Source: Thozetella sp. PMI_491
Lineage: Eukaryota > Ascomycota > Sordariomycetes > Chaetosphaeriales > Chaetosphaeriaceae
Direction of reading: 5' to 3'
NCBI GenBank assembly: GCA_021432635.1
Contig: MU270025.1
Coordinates: 331,244-395,243, forward strand
Length of the DNA stretch: 64,000 nt
Shown: one piece after another, positions 1 to 11,056 of the stretch
Layout: every line of letters starts with the position of its first letter
Position numbering within the stretch: the first letter of the stretch is position 1
Program-made: the position numbers and the translations under genes
The notes under the pieces: generated by a model
What the model saw: only the letters and a program-made list of their open reading frames with translations
Told to the model about the DNA's origin: nothing
Database searches by the model: none

Positions 1-743
1 CCCCAGCTTCCCAGCAAGCCCCTGGCCAAGCGGCGAGGCGACAGCAAAGGGGCTCAGAGATGGTTGCTTTGACGCTTCCTCGCCGTCGGCGTCGCTGAAT
101 CCGATGAAGCGCTGCAGCACCGACCTCGCGTAGGCCATGATCACTAAGCTGAAGTAGACTCGCACGAGCGTGAAGGCCACGATCAGGACAATGCTCATGG
201 GTGTGTCGGGAGCGCCGGACTGCGCCGCATAGCCGTCACCCCGCCGAGCGGTCGACCCCTCCGGTGCGCCATTTGCGTCTGTGCTGCTCTCGCTACCGAC
301 AGCGCCGTTCGAATTATGGATTTTTTCTAGGTACCAGATGATGGCAAACGCTGTCGTATAGGCGGTATTAATGATGGTGTCGAGGACGTAGAGCCACGCG
401 AGCGCGAGGTTCTGCAGTGGGCTCTGCTTCCTGATGTGCCGGATGAGATATGCGAGCGTAACTGCCAGCAGCAGCGAGTAAATGTACATGGAAAGCTGCA
501 ATGCTGAGAGCGAGTAGCCCGTCAGAATGGCGAGGACGCCATAGAAGCCGATCGCCTTGTTGATCAAGAGAGCCAACGAGACCAGCTCAGCGCCTGTCTG
601 CAGCGACAGCAAGCCTAGAAATGTCTGTCGGTGCGCCGGGTCAGCGATTGGCCGAGGGATACGAGCGCGCGCGGTGGCGCTACGTCATTTCAACGAACCT
701 TGGGACGAGGCAACCGTAGGTATGAGCTGCGAGAGGGCGCCAT
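1..743 (-). CDS. kei1: Kei1, inositolphosphorylceramide synthase regulatory subunit (partial, 3' end off the window)
   Basis: Two exons are visible: 699..743 and <1..624, with an intron at 625..698. Exon 1 encodes a 15-residue leader ending LPRPK; exon 2 continues TFLGLLSLQTGAELVSLALL, a strong match to the start of the Kei1 family. Four hydrophobic segments follow (about residues 16-38, 40-75, 87-113 and 160-190), with the characteristic ALAWLYVLDTIINTAYT stretch. Kei1 is a Golgi membrane protein that partners Aur1 in inositolphosphorylceramide synthase, the step that turns ceramide into complex sphingolipids. The loop between TM3 and TM4 is long, polar and low-complexity. About 223 residues are present and the C-terminus lies left of base 1. 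The start at 743 is the first ATG that splices in frame into the conserved region. Confidence 0.88.
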
Positions 744-972
744 GATTAAGTGAGAGGAAGAAGAGACCGCGAACTGAGGCCCGGCAGTCAAGCTCGACGA
801 CGAGACATACTTTCTAAGTGAGGTTTCCCCGCAAAAAAGACAAGAGCAGCGCGTCACATCGAACCCTTTTTTCTTGACAGTGGATTACGCGGCCCCACCA
901 AGCACTTCCAACCCGGCTTCGTCGGCAACCCGGCACACTGATCACGCAGACCCTGAGTCTGATCGTCGGCCC

Positions 973-986
973 AGGGTTAGGGTTAA
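973..986 (+). promoter_or_regulatory. Telomere-repeat-like box (AGGGTTAGGGTTAA)
   Basis: Two tandem TTAGGG-type units lie about 230 bp upstream of the kei1 start codon. Short interstitial copies of this sequence serve as Tbf1/Myb-type (telobox) binding sites in fungal promoters. Whether this one is bound is inference. It is too short to be a relic telomere. Confidence 0.4.
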
Positions 987-1483
987 CACCTGACCGGGGA
1001 TTAGCAACCATAATACCAAAGCAACAGACGCAGCTGCAGTCTAGGACATCGTGATATGAATAAAGCGATAGTAAGTATCGTGCAATGTGCAGCAATATTT
1101 TACTCCCCGCGTAGAGGTTTTGTTTTCTCACTCGGGTAGTAACCACTCTCTCTGCCGTGTATCGTTGCTGAAACAGCCCCTAAATCGCCAGGCCGCTCGC
1201 CTAAGCGGTGAACATGGCTTCCAGATTCCCGGCCACTTGCCCTGCCCACGATGGGACGAAGGCCAATTGACAAAGAATCGGTAAAGAGTAACCTTTATTG
1301 AGATATACATGGAATTGCGGAAGTACTAGGCATCTCGACCACACTGCGTTGAACGAAAAGATACAGTATTGGCGGAACAATACTTGCCACGCCAGCTGCT
1401 CCTATTGTGGACATGTCTCGCCACTCTACGAGTTTCTGCATGTTATTTGAGGGGCTCGGTATCAAATCTGTCACAAATACGGG

Positions 1484-1504
1484 CCGACATACATAGTATG
1501 TCGG
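1484..1504. repeat. Perfect inverted repeat, 9-bp arms, 3-nt spacer
   Basis: CCGACATAC, then ATA, then GTATGTCGG. The arms match perfectly. It could be a dimeric transcription-factor site or a small hairpin; no associated gene start is adjacent. Confidence 0.7.
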
Positions 1505-1743
1505 ACCTACGAGCAATTCTATAACCGTCCTCTCGCCGTCAGCTTATTGTGAACCTCAGGCAGTTCCTCACGTGGAGCTAGGAACGGAACCATGATCCCA
1601 GAGATGTCCTACTAGCATGGCAGTATCACACAAGCATGTCATGTCAACAGTTGTCGAAGAAATTACTACTTCGATTCTGAATGGGCTGCGTAACAGCCAG
1701 GGCTATCGAGTGATGCATCCACCAGGGTGGACGGCCCTATCTG

Positions 1744-1770
1744 CTCGGTCGAACATGTGTCCCGACCGAG
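1744..1770. repeat. Perfect inverted repeat, 8-bp arms, 11-nt spacer
   Basis: CTCGGTCG pairs with CGACCGAG across an 11-nt spacer. A CGG-type palindrome of this kind resembles sites of Zn(II)2Cys6 dimers (inference). Confidence 0.65.
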
Positions 1771-1926
1771 GTATATACGACAACAAGTGTCGAAATGATC
1801 CCACGAGTCATACCAATGCCGTGATTCCCAAACCGTCAAATTCGCTAAGCGTACATGTCCTCATGAACCCCGCTACCGGGGGTATATACAATCTGTGCAG
1901 CCCCTGCATCGTATTGCGTTTGTCCA

Positions 1927-2250
1927 CTACTGGGGCTTGACGCCGATCAGGGCAAAGTTCTTCTTGATCCGGTTCTCGGACCGCTTCGCGACCTTCTCTA
2001 GCGGAAGGTTGCGGTCAATCCTCTGGACCGTCTTGGCGACGGGAGGGGTGATTCGCTTAACGCTGCGCTCGACCGGCGACTTGAAGAAGGTGATGTTGCG
2101 CTCCCACTGCGGCGCCCACTTGACGGTTTGCTTGGCCAGACGCTCCTCAGCGCCGGGCATCAGCATGTAGAAGGGAGCGAAGGCAGAAACACCAGCGGCT
2201 CCGAAGCAGAGGACCTCGGAGGTCTTGGCCTTGGGGATGCGGACGGGCAT
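1927..2250 (-). CDS. Small conserved-looking protein with one N-terminal membrane segment, unknown function
   Basis: A single coding exon gives 107 residues. A short basic N-terminus (MPVRIPKAKT) is followed by one hydrophobic stretch (about residues 12-31, VLCFGAAGVSAFAPFYMLM). The remainder is basic and amphipathic (APQWERNITFFKSPVERSVK...). The layout, a basic start, one TM and a soluble charged tail, resembles small mitochondrial inner-membrane or respiratory-complex accessory proteins, but I do not recognise the family and assign no function. The ATG sits in a good context (accaccATGCC). A likely 5' UTR intron lies at about 2286..2445, with donor CCAG|GTAAGC and acceptor CTTAG, which supports a transcribed gene. 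Confidence 0.7.
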   Translation of the reverse strand: MPVRIPKAKTSEVLCFGAAGVSAFAPFYMLMPGAEERLAKQTVKWAPQWERNITFFKSPVERSVKRITPPVAKTVQRIDRNLPLEKVAKRSENRIKKNFALIGVKPQ

Positions 2251-2671
2251 GGTGGTGGTTGTTGTGGTAGAGTGGAGATTGTGGTCTAAGCCGTACCCAG
2301 AGATGGTGTTAGTCTTGGAAGGTGTGCAGAAACAGAGTGCCTAGGACCAGGGTGGAATAGACAGAAGAGATAGATGGAATGGTTGGTGTGATGATGTTAA
2401 GGGTGAGGTGTCAAGAGGAGAGATCTAGAGGGAGGCGATGCTTACCTGGACGTTAAGGAGGCGACGACGAGTCTGTCGAATCGTGTGCCGAAGGGATGAT
2501 AGTGGTCTATAGGGCCAGATCTATCGTCTATCGCCTTTTGTACGAACAGCACTAAATTCAAGAACAATGATGTCGTAAAGTTGGAGATGAACAGGAGGAG
2601 AAGGAGGGACGGGACGGGAGTGCGTCTCTCTCTTATACGATCTCCCAAACGACCAATACCAGGCGTTGGCC

Positions 2672-2792
2672 GCCCCCCCCCCCCCCNNNNNNNNNNNNNN
2701 NNNNNNNNNNNNNNNNNNNNNNNNNNNNNNNNNNNNNNNNNNNNNNNNNNNNNNNNNNNNNNNNNNNNNNNNNNNNNNNNNNNNNNCCCCCC
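2672..2792. other. Assembly gap (100 N, 2687..2786) flanked by poly-C
   Basis: The unknown bases number exactly 100, the usual placeholder for a gap of unknown length. Both edges are cytosine runs (about 14 C on the left, 7-8 C on the right). Sequencing probably stalled in a long homopolymer. The true length is unknown. Confidence 0.95.
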
Positions 2793-2916
2793 CCAGCCCA
2801 AGGTCTCACCGAACGCACGCAGGCCGTCCCCTTCCTTCTCCGTCTCCCCCTCCTCTGCCCCCTCCCCCGTGGCCCCATGGCTCCCGCCACTAAGCAGACA
2901 GGAGGGCATAACCCAA

Positions 2917-2935
2917 AAAGGGGCCCGGCCCCTTT
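2917..2935. repeat. GC-rich palindrome next to the gap
   Basis: AAAGGGGCC and GGCCCCTTT face each other with a single C between them. It is a perfect 9-bp-arm inverted repeat. Confidence 0.65.
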
Positions 2936-4790
2936 GGAGGAAGCGCAGCGCTGAGGCAACATGCCTCGAAAGCGGGGTAAGTCGTCGCAGTATGTCCAAG
3001 CACCAATCACAGGGCGGCAATGGACGTCACTCACGGCAAGGGATCAACGAAATGGTCAGGATTGTGGTCTCATCCAATGAGTCTTCACGCCACGAACCGC
3101 TTCACGTGTCGATTGAGGGCAGCTGTTGCAACTCCAAATTTGGAGAAGCTGTTGCTGGATTTTGCTGTTTGCGACCGTCGACAAACGACGAGACCGCCCC
3201 GGATACACCGCACCCCCAGTTCCCCCCGTCTCAAACGGCCTTCCTTCTCGCGTGAGGTGCTTCCGCGAAGGGGCAGGCAGGGTCAGTGGGGCGGTCTTAC
3301 CCCCCCAGAGGGATCCGCTTCCCCACGGGGTAGCGTGTTTTTCGCGGGCCCACTGGTGGCAATCATCGTGAGAATACATAGGGGTTTACGGTGGATCGCC
3401 AGCGACCCCTCCGGACTCGCGAATCTGGCGCCCGACTGGCCTAATCCGGAGAAGGATAGATATCCACCCTTCGAGGTGAAGGTCGACAGCTGTGGTGTGT
3501 CGACGATGCTTTGTTTACCATGTCGCTTACGACTCTTTGCTGCCTCTGTGGCCACAACGCCGGTACACGAGTCCGGTGGGCGACGGCTGCTGACACAGCC
3601 ACTGGCTCAGCTTTGGGACAGTGCGTCCTAAGCGACTACGCTCTTTAGCGCTGGACTTGGGGTCACCTGAACACCGCTCATCTGACTGCTCCTTTGTCCA
3701 CCGGAAGCGTCGCTACTCGAGCCCATGGGGAAATTACATTTAACCCCGCTGCTTGGGAGTCAAGCTGGGAGTCAAAAAGACGCATCCTTGATTCAAGGGT
3801 CTAGACCGTAGCCGTCACACCGACAGCAGCCAGGATGCCGGTAGGGTACAATGCCCTGCGGAGTAGATCTTGACCACGCAATCGGTCGTACAAGCAAGGG
3901 CAGCAAGATGTGGCGGACATCCCGTTCGCCAGGCTGGCGAGGCACCCTGGACAATCACATGCTCCAACGACTTGAACAGTGCAGTCGTGCCCGCCCGAAG
4001 GGGGTTGCGGCAAGTTTAGACGATCGAGACGCACGAAATCGGATGCAGACTTGGTGGGTGGCATTGCTTTGACCTTCTGCACACTGTGAGAAGGACACAC
4101 GGCATCTCCTCTCCGGAAATTGAGGCATAGGTACGAAAACGTATGAGGAGCAGCTCTATAAAGGAAGGCCTCCTGCCTACCCGTCGATAGATAAATCTAG
4201 CGACAATACGTACCGTGGCATTCGCGGAATCCATCTTCGTTGAGCTTTCCTCTAAACTGCTTCTAGTAGGGGAGGTCCTTATGGAATAGAATTGAGGCCC
4301 ATAGCTCATATCTCCAGGTCAAGCTTCTAGTGGACGGGGCCCACTGGGCCAGTGCACAGCAGCTATCAAGCTCAAGCTCTAGGTCATTAGGCCACGGCGG
4401 CTCTAGCCAATCGATGCTATTGTTTTGGTGGGAGCTGGCTTCGAGCTATAGTGAGAGATCGGGTCCTATCGCCCAAGGACAAAGTAGCCGAGAGAATACT
4501 TCATTAATGCAATACGTACATAGAAAGCCACGCCAGCAGCCCGAGATCAAGTATCTCCAGGGTGCAGGGGGCCACGCTCGCCCACCGGCGTACAGCGAGG
4601 CTATTAGCAGAGAGTTCTTGATTATATAAACGCCAAATGCAAGACAGGACCACCGTGACACGCTATGCTCGATTTCTCCCAGCCGCAGCTGACGTCCTTG
4701 CCGCGCGCCGTTTCCTCCCTTTATCGTCAGTCATCGCCCGTGCTCGTGCGTCTCTGGGCAACAGCGCCCGCGCGCTCTCGTCTGCCCTTC

Positions 4791-5724
<934 letters not shown>

Positions 5725-6345
5725 CGTGCAGGTTTGTATAGTGCGTGTTCGATATAGGCAGACGCAGAAGGCGAACGCGAAGTCGGGAGGCCGCAGGAGG
5801 GGATGCGTCGGTGCTCCAAGGGGGAAACGCGGGATATTTTCGTGTTGTCGACAAAGAGCTTGTAGGCGTGCGGCGAGGTCTGAGGACTGCAACAGCGGCG
5901 CCGAGGAATCCGGGAGATTCGTTGGTGGTCTTGGTTGCGGTCTTGGGCAAAAAAGCTGAGGTAGCCAGAGTCAATGGGAGAGGCTGCAGCGAAAAAGGAG
6001 GGATCACCAGCTCTTTTTTCGCGCCTCGTGCAAGGTGCTGGCAGGCCCATTTCTTGGCGACCGTCATGCCCCTTTCACTGGACAAAGGCAAGGACTTCGG
6101 TTCCACTGGAGAACCCGCCACACCGTGGACCCCGGCGCCGCCGTGGTCTAGATAAATTGCGCCGCACGGATCCTTCCGCGATCCTTCCACAAGCGTTATC
6201 GCACTTATCGCCAAAAATATTTTGAGTCCCCGCCGTCTGCCACCCCAAGAATATCGACACTTGAAGGGGTGCACGTTTGGGTCGCCGACACACCATCCTG
6301 CGAAGTTGCTAAATTGAGCATCCCCAGACCCCCCCCTCTCGCACG
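5725..6345. promoter_or_regulatory. Shared divergent promoter region, ypt6 / nop53
   Basis: These 621 bp separate the start codons of two divergently transcribed genes. Overlapping open frames occur but lack conserved content. I see no clear TATA box. The region probably carries both leaders and core promoters. Confidence 0.5.
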
Positions 6346-7723
6346 ATGCCGGTAATTAAGCCCCTCGCGGCCGCCAACGACCAGCCCAAGCAATACAAGC
6401 AACCCTCGAGGAAAGGCAAGGGAGCATGGCGCAGGAACATCGACCTCACCGAGATCGTTGATGGACTCGAGGAGTTGAACAAGCAGGTCATCGCAGGGTA
6501 AGACTAAGAAGTAAACAGGCAGACTTGGGCCGACCTGTCTAACGATTTGATCTAGTGGTGTCGCTGCCGAGAAGAAGTCTGAAGACATCTTCACCGTCGA
6601 CGTCAGCCGGGACAAGACAATCGCCAAGAAAATCCCCCAGCACCTCAAGAAGGGCCTACGGGCAGACGAAATCATTGCCCAGCGCTCTGCGGTTCCAGCG
6701 GTATCCCAGAGAAAGCGGCCCGGCGACAAGACCACCGATGGCATCCTCCCTGTCAAGCGCCAGCGCACCAACTATGTCACACAGAAAGAGTTGGCGAGAC
6801 TGCGCAAGGTGGCCGATGGGCAGCAGGAGTCGACCGTGGAGATCGTAGATGCGACATATGACATGTGGGCGGATACAACAGAGCCGGCAGATGACGCGGA
6901 GGACGAGGATGCATTTCTCCCCAAGCAGCAGAAGGTGAAGGCGCCCAAAACTCTATCACGGAAGCCCGTCTCGCTTGCTTCCAACGGGAAGCCTATACCC
7001 GCTGTCCAGAAGCCCAAAGGTGGCGCGAGTTACAACCCCGTGTTTGACGATTACAAAAATCGCCTGGTCGAGGAAGGTGATAAAGCCGTGGCCGCGGAAC
7101 GCAAGAGGCTCGAAGAAGAGGAAGCGGATCGGCTCAAGCAGGAAGCGGCCGCCCGGTCCGCCGCCGAGGCAGACGCCGCTGAAGCACGAGCGGACCTCTC
7201 CGAATGGGACGAGGACTCAGCATGGGAAGGCATCGAGAGCGGCGGGGAGGAGCTTTCGGTAAAGGCCAAGCGTCCGCAGCGGAAGACGCCCGCGCAGCGC
7301 AACAAAGTCAAGCGCAGGAAGGAGGAAGAGCGTCGGACGAAGCACGAGGCACAGATGAAGCGGAAGGATGAGCAAGAGAAGCGAATCAAGCAAATCGCCA
7401 AAGAGGTCGCGGAGCGGGAGCGGCAGCTGGCGCTGGAGAAGGTTGAGATGAGCGACGACAGCATGGAGGGCAACGACGAGGAGCTCCGCCGGAAGCAGCT
7501 TGGGAAGTTCCGGCTGCCCGAGAAGGATCTGGAGCTGGTGCTACCGGACGAGCTACAGGACTCACTGCGATTGCTCAAGCCAGAGGGCAACCTGCTCAGG
7601 GACAGATACCGCAGCATCCTGGTCAGGGGCAAAGTCGAGGCCAGGAGACACATCCCGTTCCGGAAGCAAAAGAAGACAAAGCTCACGGAGAAGTGGTCGC
7701 ACAAGGACTTCACGCTGGATTAG
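6346..7723 (+). CDS. nop53: Nop53 ribosome biogenesis factor (GLTSCR2 family)
   Basis: Two exons (6346..6497 and 6556..7723) encode 439 residues. The N-terminus (PVIKPLAAANDQPKQYKQPS) and the RKGKGAWRRN-type motif are typical of Nop53. Residues 61-66 read DIFTVD, matching the arch-interacting motif with which Nop53 recruits the exosome helicase Mtr4. The middle is a long charged coiled coil (about residues 240-370, rich in K/R/E), and the C-terminus is basic (RHIPFRKQKKTKLTEKW). Nop53 acts in the nucleolus in 60S subunit assembly and in 7S-to-5.8S rRNA trimming. Expression of such factors usually follows growth rate. No irregularity is seen. Confidence 0.92.
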
Positions 7724-8166
7724 ACACATGCATCAGATATATATCCCTAAAAAATAGAAGGCGGCGTTGCTGCAATTACCTCGAGCACTATTACCACTCC
7801 CCGCTGCCAGTGTACCCGCCAGCCACTGCTGGACGTGCATCCTCATCGGCTGCATACCTTGCTCGCGTACGACGAAGTTGGCTGGTATTCTGATGCCATA
7901 TGGCATGTCCCGAGCCTAGAGAGCAGTATAAGGCTGATTCATGGACTTCACAAGGGAACAGACGCATTACAAATGACTTCATTTATTTACCGAACATGTT
8001 AAACGCATACAATATGGGCAACCCAAACACCGCTGTAGCTCCTATACCAATTCCCGAACTGGGCCGTATTGGTGCGAAGATCTGTCCCTATAGCTGAACC
8101 ATCTCGCCAGAGTCTATGTTAAGAAACATCGCAATGACAGGGCGATTTCAATCGCTCACCATGGTC
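7724..8166. other. Intergenic between convergent nop53 and NDE genes
   Basis: Contains the 3' ends of two convergent transcripts. AT-rich patches such as ATATATATCCC just after the nop53 stop may be polyadenylation-related. No gene is seen. Confidence 0.5.
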
Positions 8167-10338
8167 CTAGTAGCTCATCATATCTGCACACGAGTTAGCG
8201 ACTGCTAGACAGACAGGTAGGCAAGAAAGAAAGAAAGGGGTTGAGCGAGACTTACCTCGTCCGAACAAAGCACGCTTCGCCCAGTCCATCATGAGGAGCA
8301 TCCGCGTCCGCAAGCTCACAGACTCGGCAAAGTAAATGCTCCTCCAGGCGTACACGGCCCACAGACCGCCAGCCATGTTCCAGCCCTCGCCCCAGTCGAA
8401 GACAGCAGAGTTGCCGATGTAGGCCAGGCTCCCGAGGTGGTGGTACTCGAATGCTTTGTAGACGGCAGCGTCTACATCGCCGTCTTGGATCTGGTTCGCT
8501 TGGAGACCCTGGGCTGCCCGCGCCAGCTTGTTGAACTTGTGGGCCAGATACTTGCCCTGCTGGTCCGCGCGCTGCGCCGTGGCCGGCAGACTGGTCAGCT
8601 TATTATCGATCTGCTTGAGCAGTTCCCGCAGCTCGCCGAAGTCCAACGTTCCGGATTGGTCTTTGTCGTACTCATAGAACAGCTTGTCGAGCCGCTTGAG
8701 GTGGCCGACAGCCTGGGGGAATCGTCTCTTCACGTCCGCGGCTACGTTTCGCCAGTCGGAGAAGTGAAGCTCGAGGTTCTCGGGATCCTTCCCGTGCTTC
8801 CAGGCGAGGTTTCGGAGGAAGGTGATGATGTGGTCAGCCGCATTGTTCTGTACCGTCGAACAGTCGCCAATCGCGTACACATCGCCAAGCGGAGTCCCGC
8901 TTAGGCGGAGGTACGTATCTGTTTCGAGCGCGTGTCGGTTGGGCTGCGCGTCACCAAGCTTGGCGGCGATCTTTTGGCAAAATTCGGTTTGTGAGACGCC
9001 CGTAGACCAGAGGCAGAAGCCCATCGGGAGCTCCTTCGTAACGACGACGCCGTGCTCGTCCTTCTGAGTAAAGATGATGCGGTCTGCCTTGACCTCACTC
9101 ACACGGGAGTTGGTAAGAACTTCGACCTGGTCTCGTTGAAAGCGTTCTTCGGCGTACTTGGACAGCGTTTCATCATATGTGTTGAGAATGTGGCCGCGGC
9201 TCTGGATCAGATGCACCGAAATCTCGTTGCGCAGCAGTCTCGGGAACAAAAGTGTCAAGTCCTCATTGAGTAAATCGTAAAGCTCGGCAGCGAACTCGAC
9301 GCCAGTTGGGCCACCTCCGCTGACGACGAATGACAGCAGCCGCTTCCGTTCCTCATCTGTAGTCGTGGGAAGACAGGCCAACTCTAGGTTGTGGACCACC
9401 TTGTTGCGGATCTTGCGCGCATCGTCGATGTCCTTAAGGAAAAAGCAGTTCTCGAGACCCTTGACTCCGTGGGGGTTGCTGACAGAGCCGACCGCGATGA
9501 CCAGCTTGTCGTACGGCACGTAAAAGCTCACATCTTTTCCGTTGCAGTCCTTCTGAGTCACTTCCACGAGGCGGCTGGAGAAGTCAATGTCCCCGGCGGT
9601 GGCGCGAAGGAAGTGGCCATTGACCCTATGCAGTATCCTCCGAATAGGCTCGACAAGAGATTTGAGCTCCAGCGTGCCAACTGTAGCAGACGGAAGCATT
9701 GGTGTAAAGAGGAAGTAGTTCGCGGGCGATATGAGCGTCACGTGGTAGTCGTCGGGGTTCAGCTCTTTCAACAACGCCACGCCGCCCCAGCCGCCTCCCA
9801 GGATGACCAGCTTGGGCTTGTCCTTTTGCCTCGCCTTCTCCTCCGAGTCGTCATCGTCGATGAATACTTCGAGTATAGGCAGGTTCTTGGGGCCGCCTCG
9901 GCGGGGGCTCAGGGCGAGCTGGGAGACGTTGATGTCGGACTGCTCGGCATAGGTTTTGTAGGTCGAGGCATCGTAGGCGAAGAAGGCGACCACGCCGAGG
10001 CCAACAAAGGCAATCGAACCTCCGAGCCACGCTGCAGTGCGGTAGGCAAAGTTTATGACCCTCGACTTTCCTTGAGGCAGCGGCTTCCCGGACAGCTGCC
10101 GGGTGGCCGATCGTGGGTATACGAGGCGCCGCCAAGACCGAGCGAGGGGAGCTTCGGGTCTGGCGGGGGAGCTTCCCGGCGCAATTGGTGACGAACGGGT
10201 GGTCTTGGTGAAGAGCGAACGGTTCTGTGGAAGGTGGGAGAGGCTTCCTCGCAGCGAACCAGCTTGTCGAGAGCTTGTAGCTGCGGCGCGGTGTCCTGCG
10301 CGGGCCAAGAGCGTCGTGAAAGATCCTGGCGCAGCCAT
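8167..10338 (-). CDS. nde1: External alternative NADH dehydrogenase with EF-hand (NDE1-type)
   Basis: Two exons (8256..10338 and a 17-nt terminal exon 8167..8183) give 699 residues ending RDMMSY. The N-terminus is Arg/Ser-rich and lacks acids for about 90 residues, a mitochondrial presequence, followed by a TM segment (about 103-123). The first dinucleotide fold KLVILGGGWGG (about 176-186) binds FAD; the second, VVSGGGPTGVEFA, binds NAD(P)H. An inserted EF-hand loop reads DKDQSGTLDFGE with all calcium-ligand positions intact, as in the Neurospora calcium-dependent NDE1. The enzyme oxidises cytosolic NADH at the outer face of the inner membrane and feeds ubiquinone without proton pumping. Reading through the last intron would give an unnatural hydrophobic tail, which supports the spliced end. 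Confidence 0.93.
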   Translation of the reverse strand: MAAPGSFTTLLARAGHRAAATSSRQAGSLRGSLSHLPQNRSLFTKTTRSSPIAPGSSPARPEAPLARSWRRLVYPRSATRQLSGKPLPQGKSRVINFAYRTAAWLGGSIAFVGLGVVAFFAYDASTYKTYAEQSDINVSQLALSPRRGGPKNLPILEVFIDDDDSEEKARQKDKPKLVILGGGWGGVALLKELNPDDYHVTLISPANYFLFTPMLPSATVGTLELKSLVEPIRRILHRVNGHFLRATAGDIDFSSRLVEVTQKDCNGKDVSFYVPYDKLVIAVGSVSNPHGVKGLENCFFLKDIDDARKIRNKVVHNLELACLPTTTDEERKRLLSFVVSGGGPTGVEFAAELYDLLNEDLTLLFPRLLRNEISVHLIQSRGHILNTYDETLSKYAEERFQRDQVEVLTNSRVSEVKADRIIFTQKDEHGVVVTKELPMGFCLWSTGVSQTEFCQKIAAKLGDAQPNRHALETDTYLRLSGTPLGDVYAIGDCSTVQNNAADHIITFLRNLAWKHGKDPENLELHFSDWRNVAADVKRRFPQAVGHLKRLDKLFYEYDKDQSGTLDFGELRELLKQIDNKLTSLPATAQRADQQGKYLAHKFNKLARAAQGLQANQIQDGDVDAAVYKAFEYHHLGSLAYIGNSAVFDWGEGWNMAGGLWAVYAWRSIYFAESVSLRTRMLLMMDWAKRALFGRGKSRSTPFFLSCLPVCLAVANSCADMMSY

Positions 10339-11056
10339 GTCTTGTTTTCCTCCACTATGACGTAAAGGAAGGACTAGAGGGATAATCGCTGCTTGCTGAT
10401 ATTTATCTCTGGCAGAACATGGTCGACGCGAAAATATTCGACGCCAAGCTGGAGAAGCCAGGGGAGACTGGCGGACAGGAGCCGAGATGGCGGAGGAGAA
10501 GTTTTATCAGTCGAGGCGAAGAAGTAGCGAGAAGGTGATGATGCAAGTTGCGCATTGGTCCATGGCAGCACAGTCGTATTCAGGTGAGTGAGCTCCGCCG
10601 GAAATGCGGCAGGTGCCGAGCCAAGGGGATTGGTGTCCAGAGCACCCGTCATGCCCCTGGTTTCGCCTTCGATTGGTCCCAATCCGCCACCCACTGGTCG
10701 GGTGCGCTGATTAATGAACCCTGTACCTCCCACCTCCCTCCTTGGCGCCAGCTACTTTCTACTCGGAGATGTGCGGTTCGACCTAGAGGCTCAAAGTTTG
10801 GCCGTAGCTTTAATTTATAACTACATAATACAAGACGCACTATTAGAGGCCCTGCTTGAGCCTGCTTGGGACGTTTCTCGGTGGTGGGTTAACGAATCAT
10901 CGGGGTTCGGCCTTTGAACCTGTGCTCCAAAAAGAAATCCTCTGGTTGTTCGGGCTCTCCACTGACAACTAGCAGGAGGATATCCACGCCCACGTAACCG
11001 TCGCTCGCTAGAACAGCTTCTCCTGAGTTTAGTGCACTCCACCCGCCGGCCTTGAC
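10339..11056. other. Intergenic, promoter of nde1 and 3' flank of urk1
   Basis: No supported gene. The translations have no recognisable motif. A short AT-rich patch near 10810-10845 precedes the urk1 3' end. Confidence 0.5.

Larger units (their letters stand above)
744..1926. other. Intergenic, no gene supported
   Basis: No frame here has convincing coding bias. The stretch holds a telomere-repeat-like motif (973..986) on the kei1-proximal side and two perfect inverted repeats (1484..1504 and 1744..1770), listed separately. The motif GGTATATAC occurs twice (around 1770 and 1881). The distal half has more TA dinucleotides than the flanking genes. Confidence 0.6.
2251..4790. other. Intergenic with assembly gap, no gene supported
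   Basis: The part nearest 2251 is the leader of the small membrane-protein gene. The rest holds long overlapping frames on both strands, but their translations are arginine/proline-rich and look like chance frames in GC-rich DNA. It contains the 100-N gap and a compact GC palindrome at 2917..2935. I see no tRNA or repeat family here. Confidence 0.5.

Noticed and set aside
865-885. tRNA-like B-box (GGGTTCGATGTG on the minus strand)
   Set aside because: No matching A box or acceptor stem at the right distance, and the B-box 3' part is wrong. No convincing tRNA was found anywhere in the window.
2442-3631. Long overlapping open frames around the gap (up to 224 codons)
   Set aside because: They run through N bases or are Arg/Pro-rich in several frames at once, with no motif, start context or splice logic. 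They look like chance frames in GC-rich DNA.
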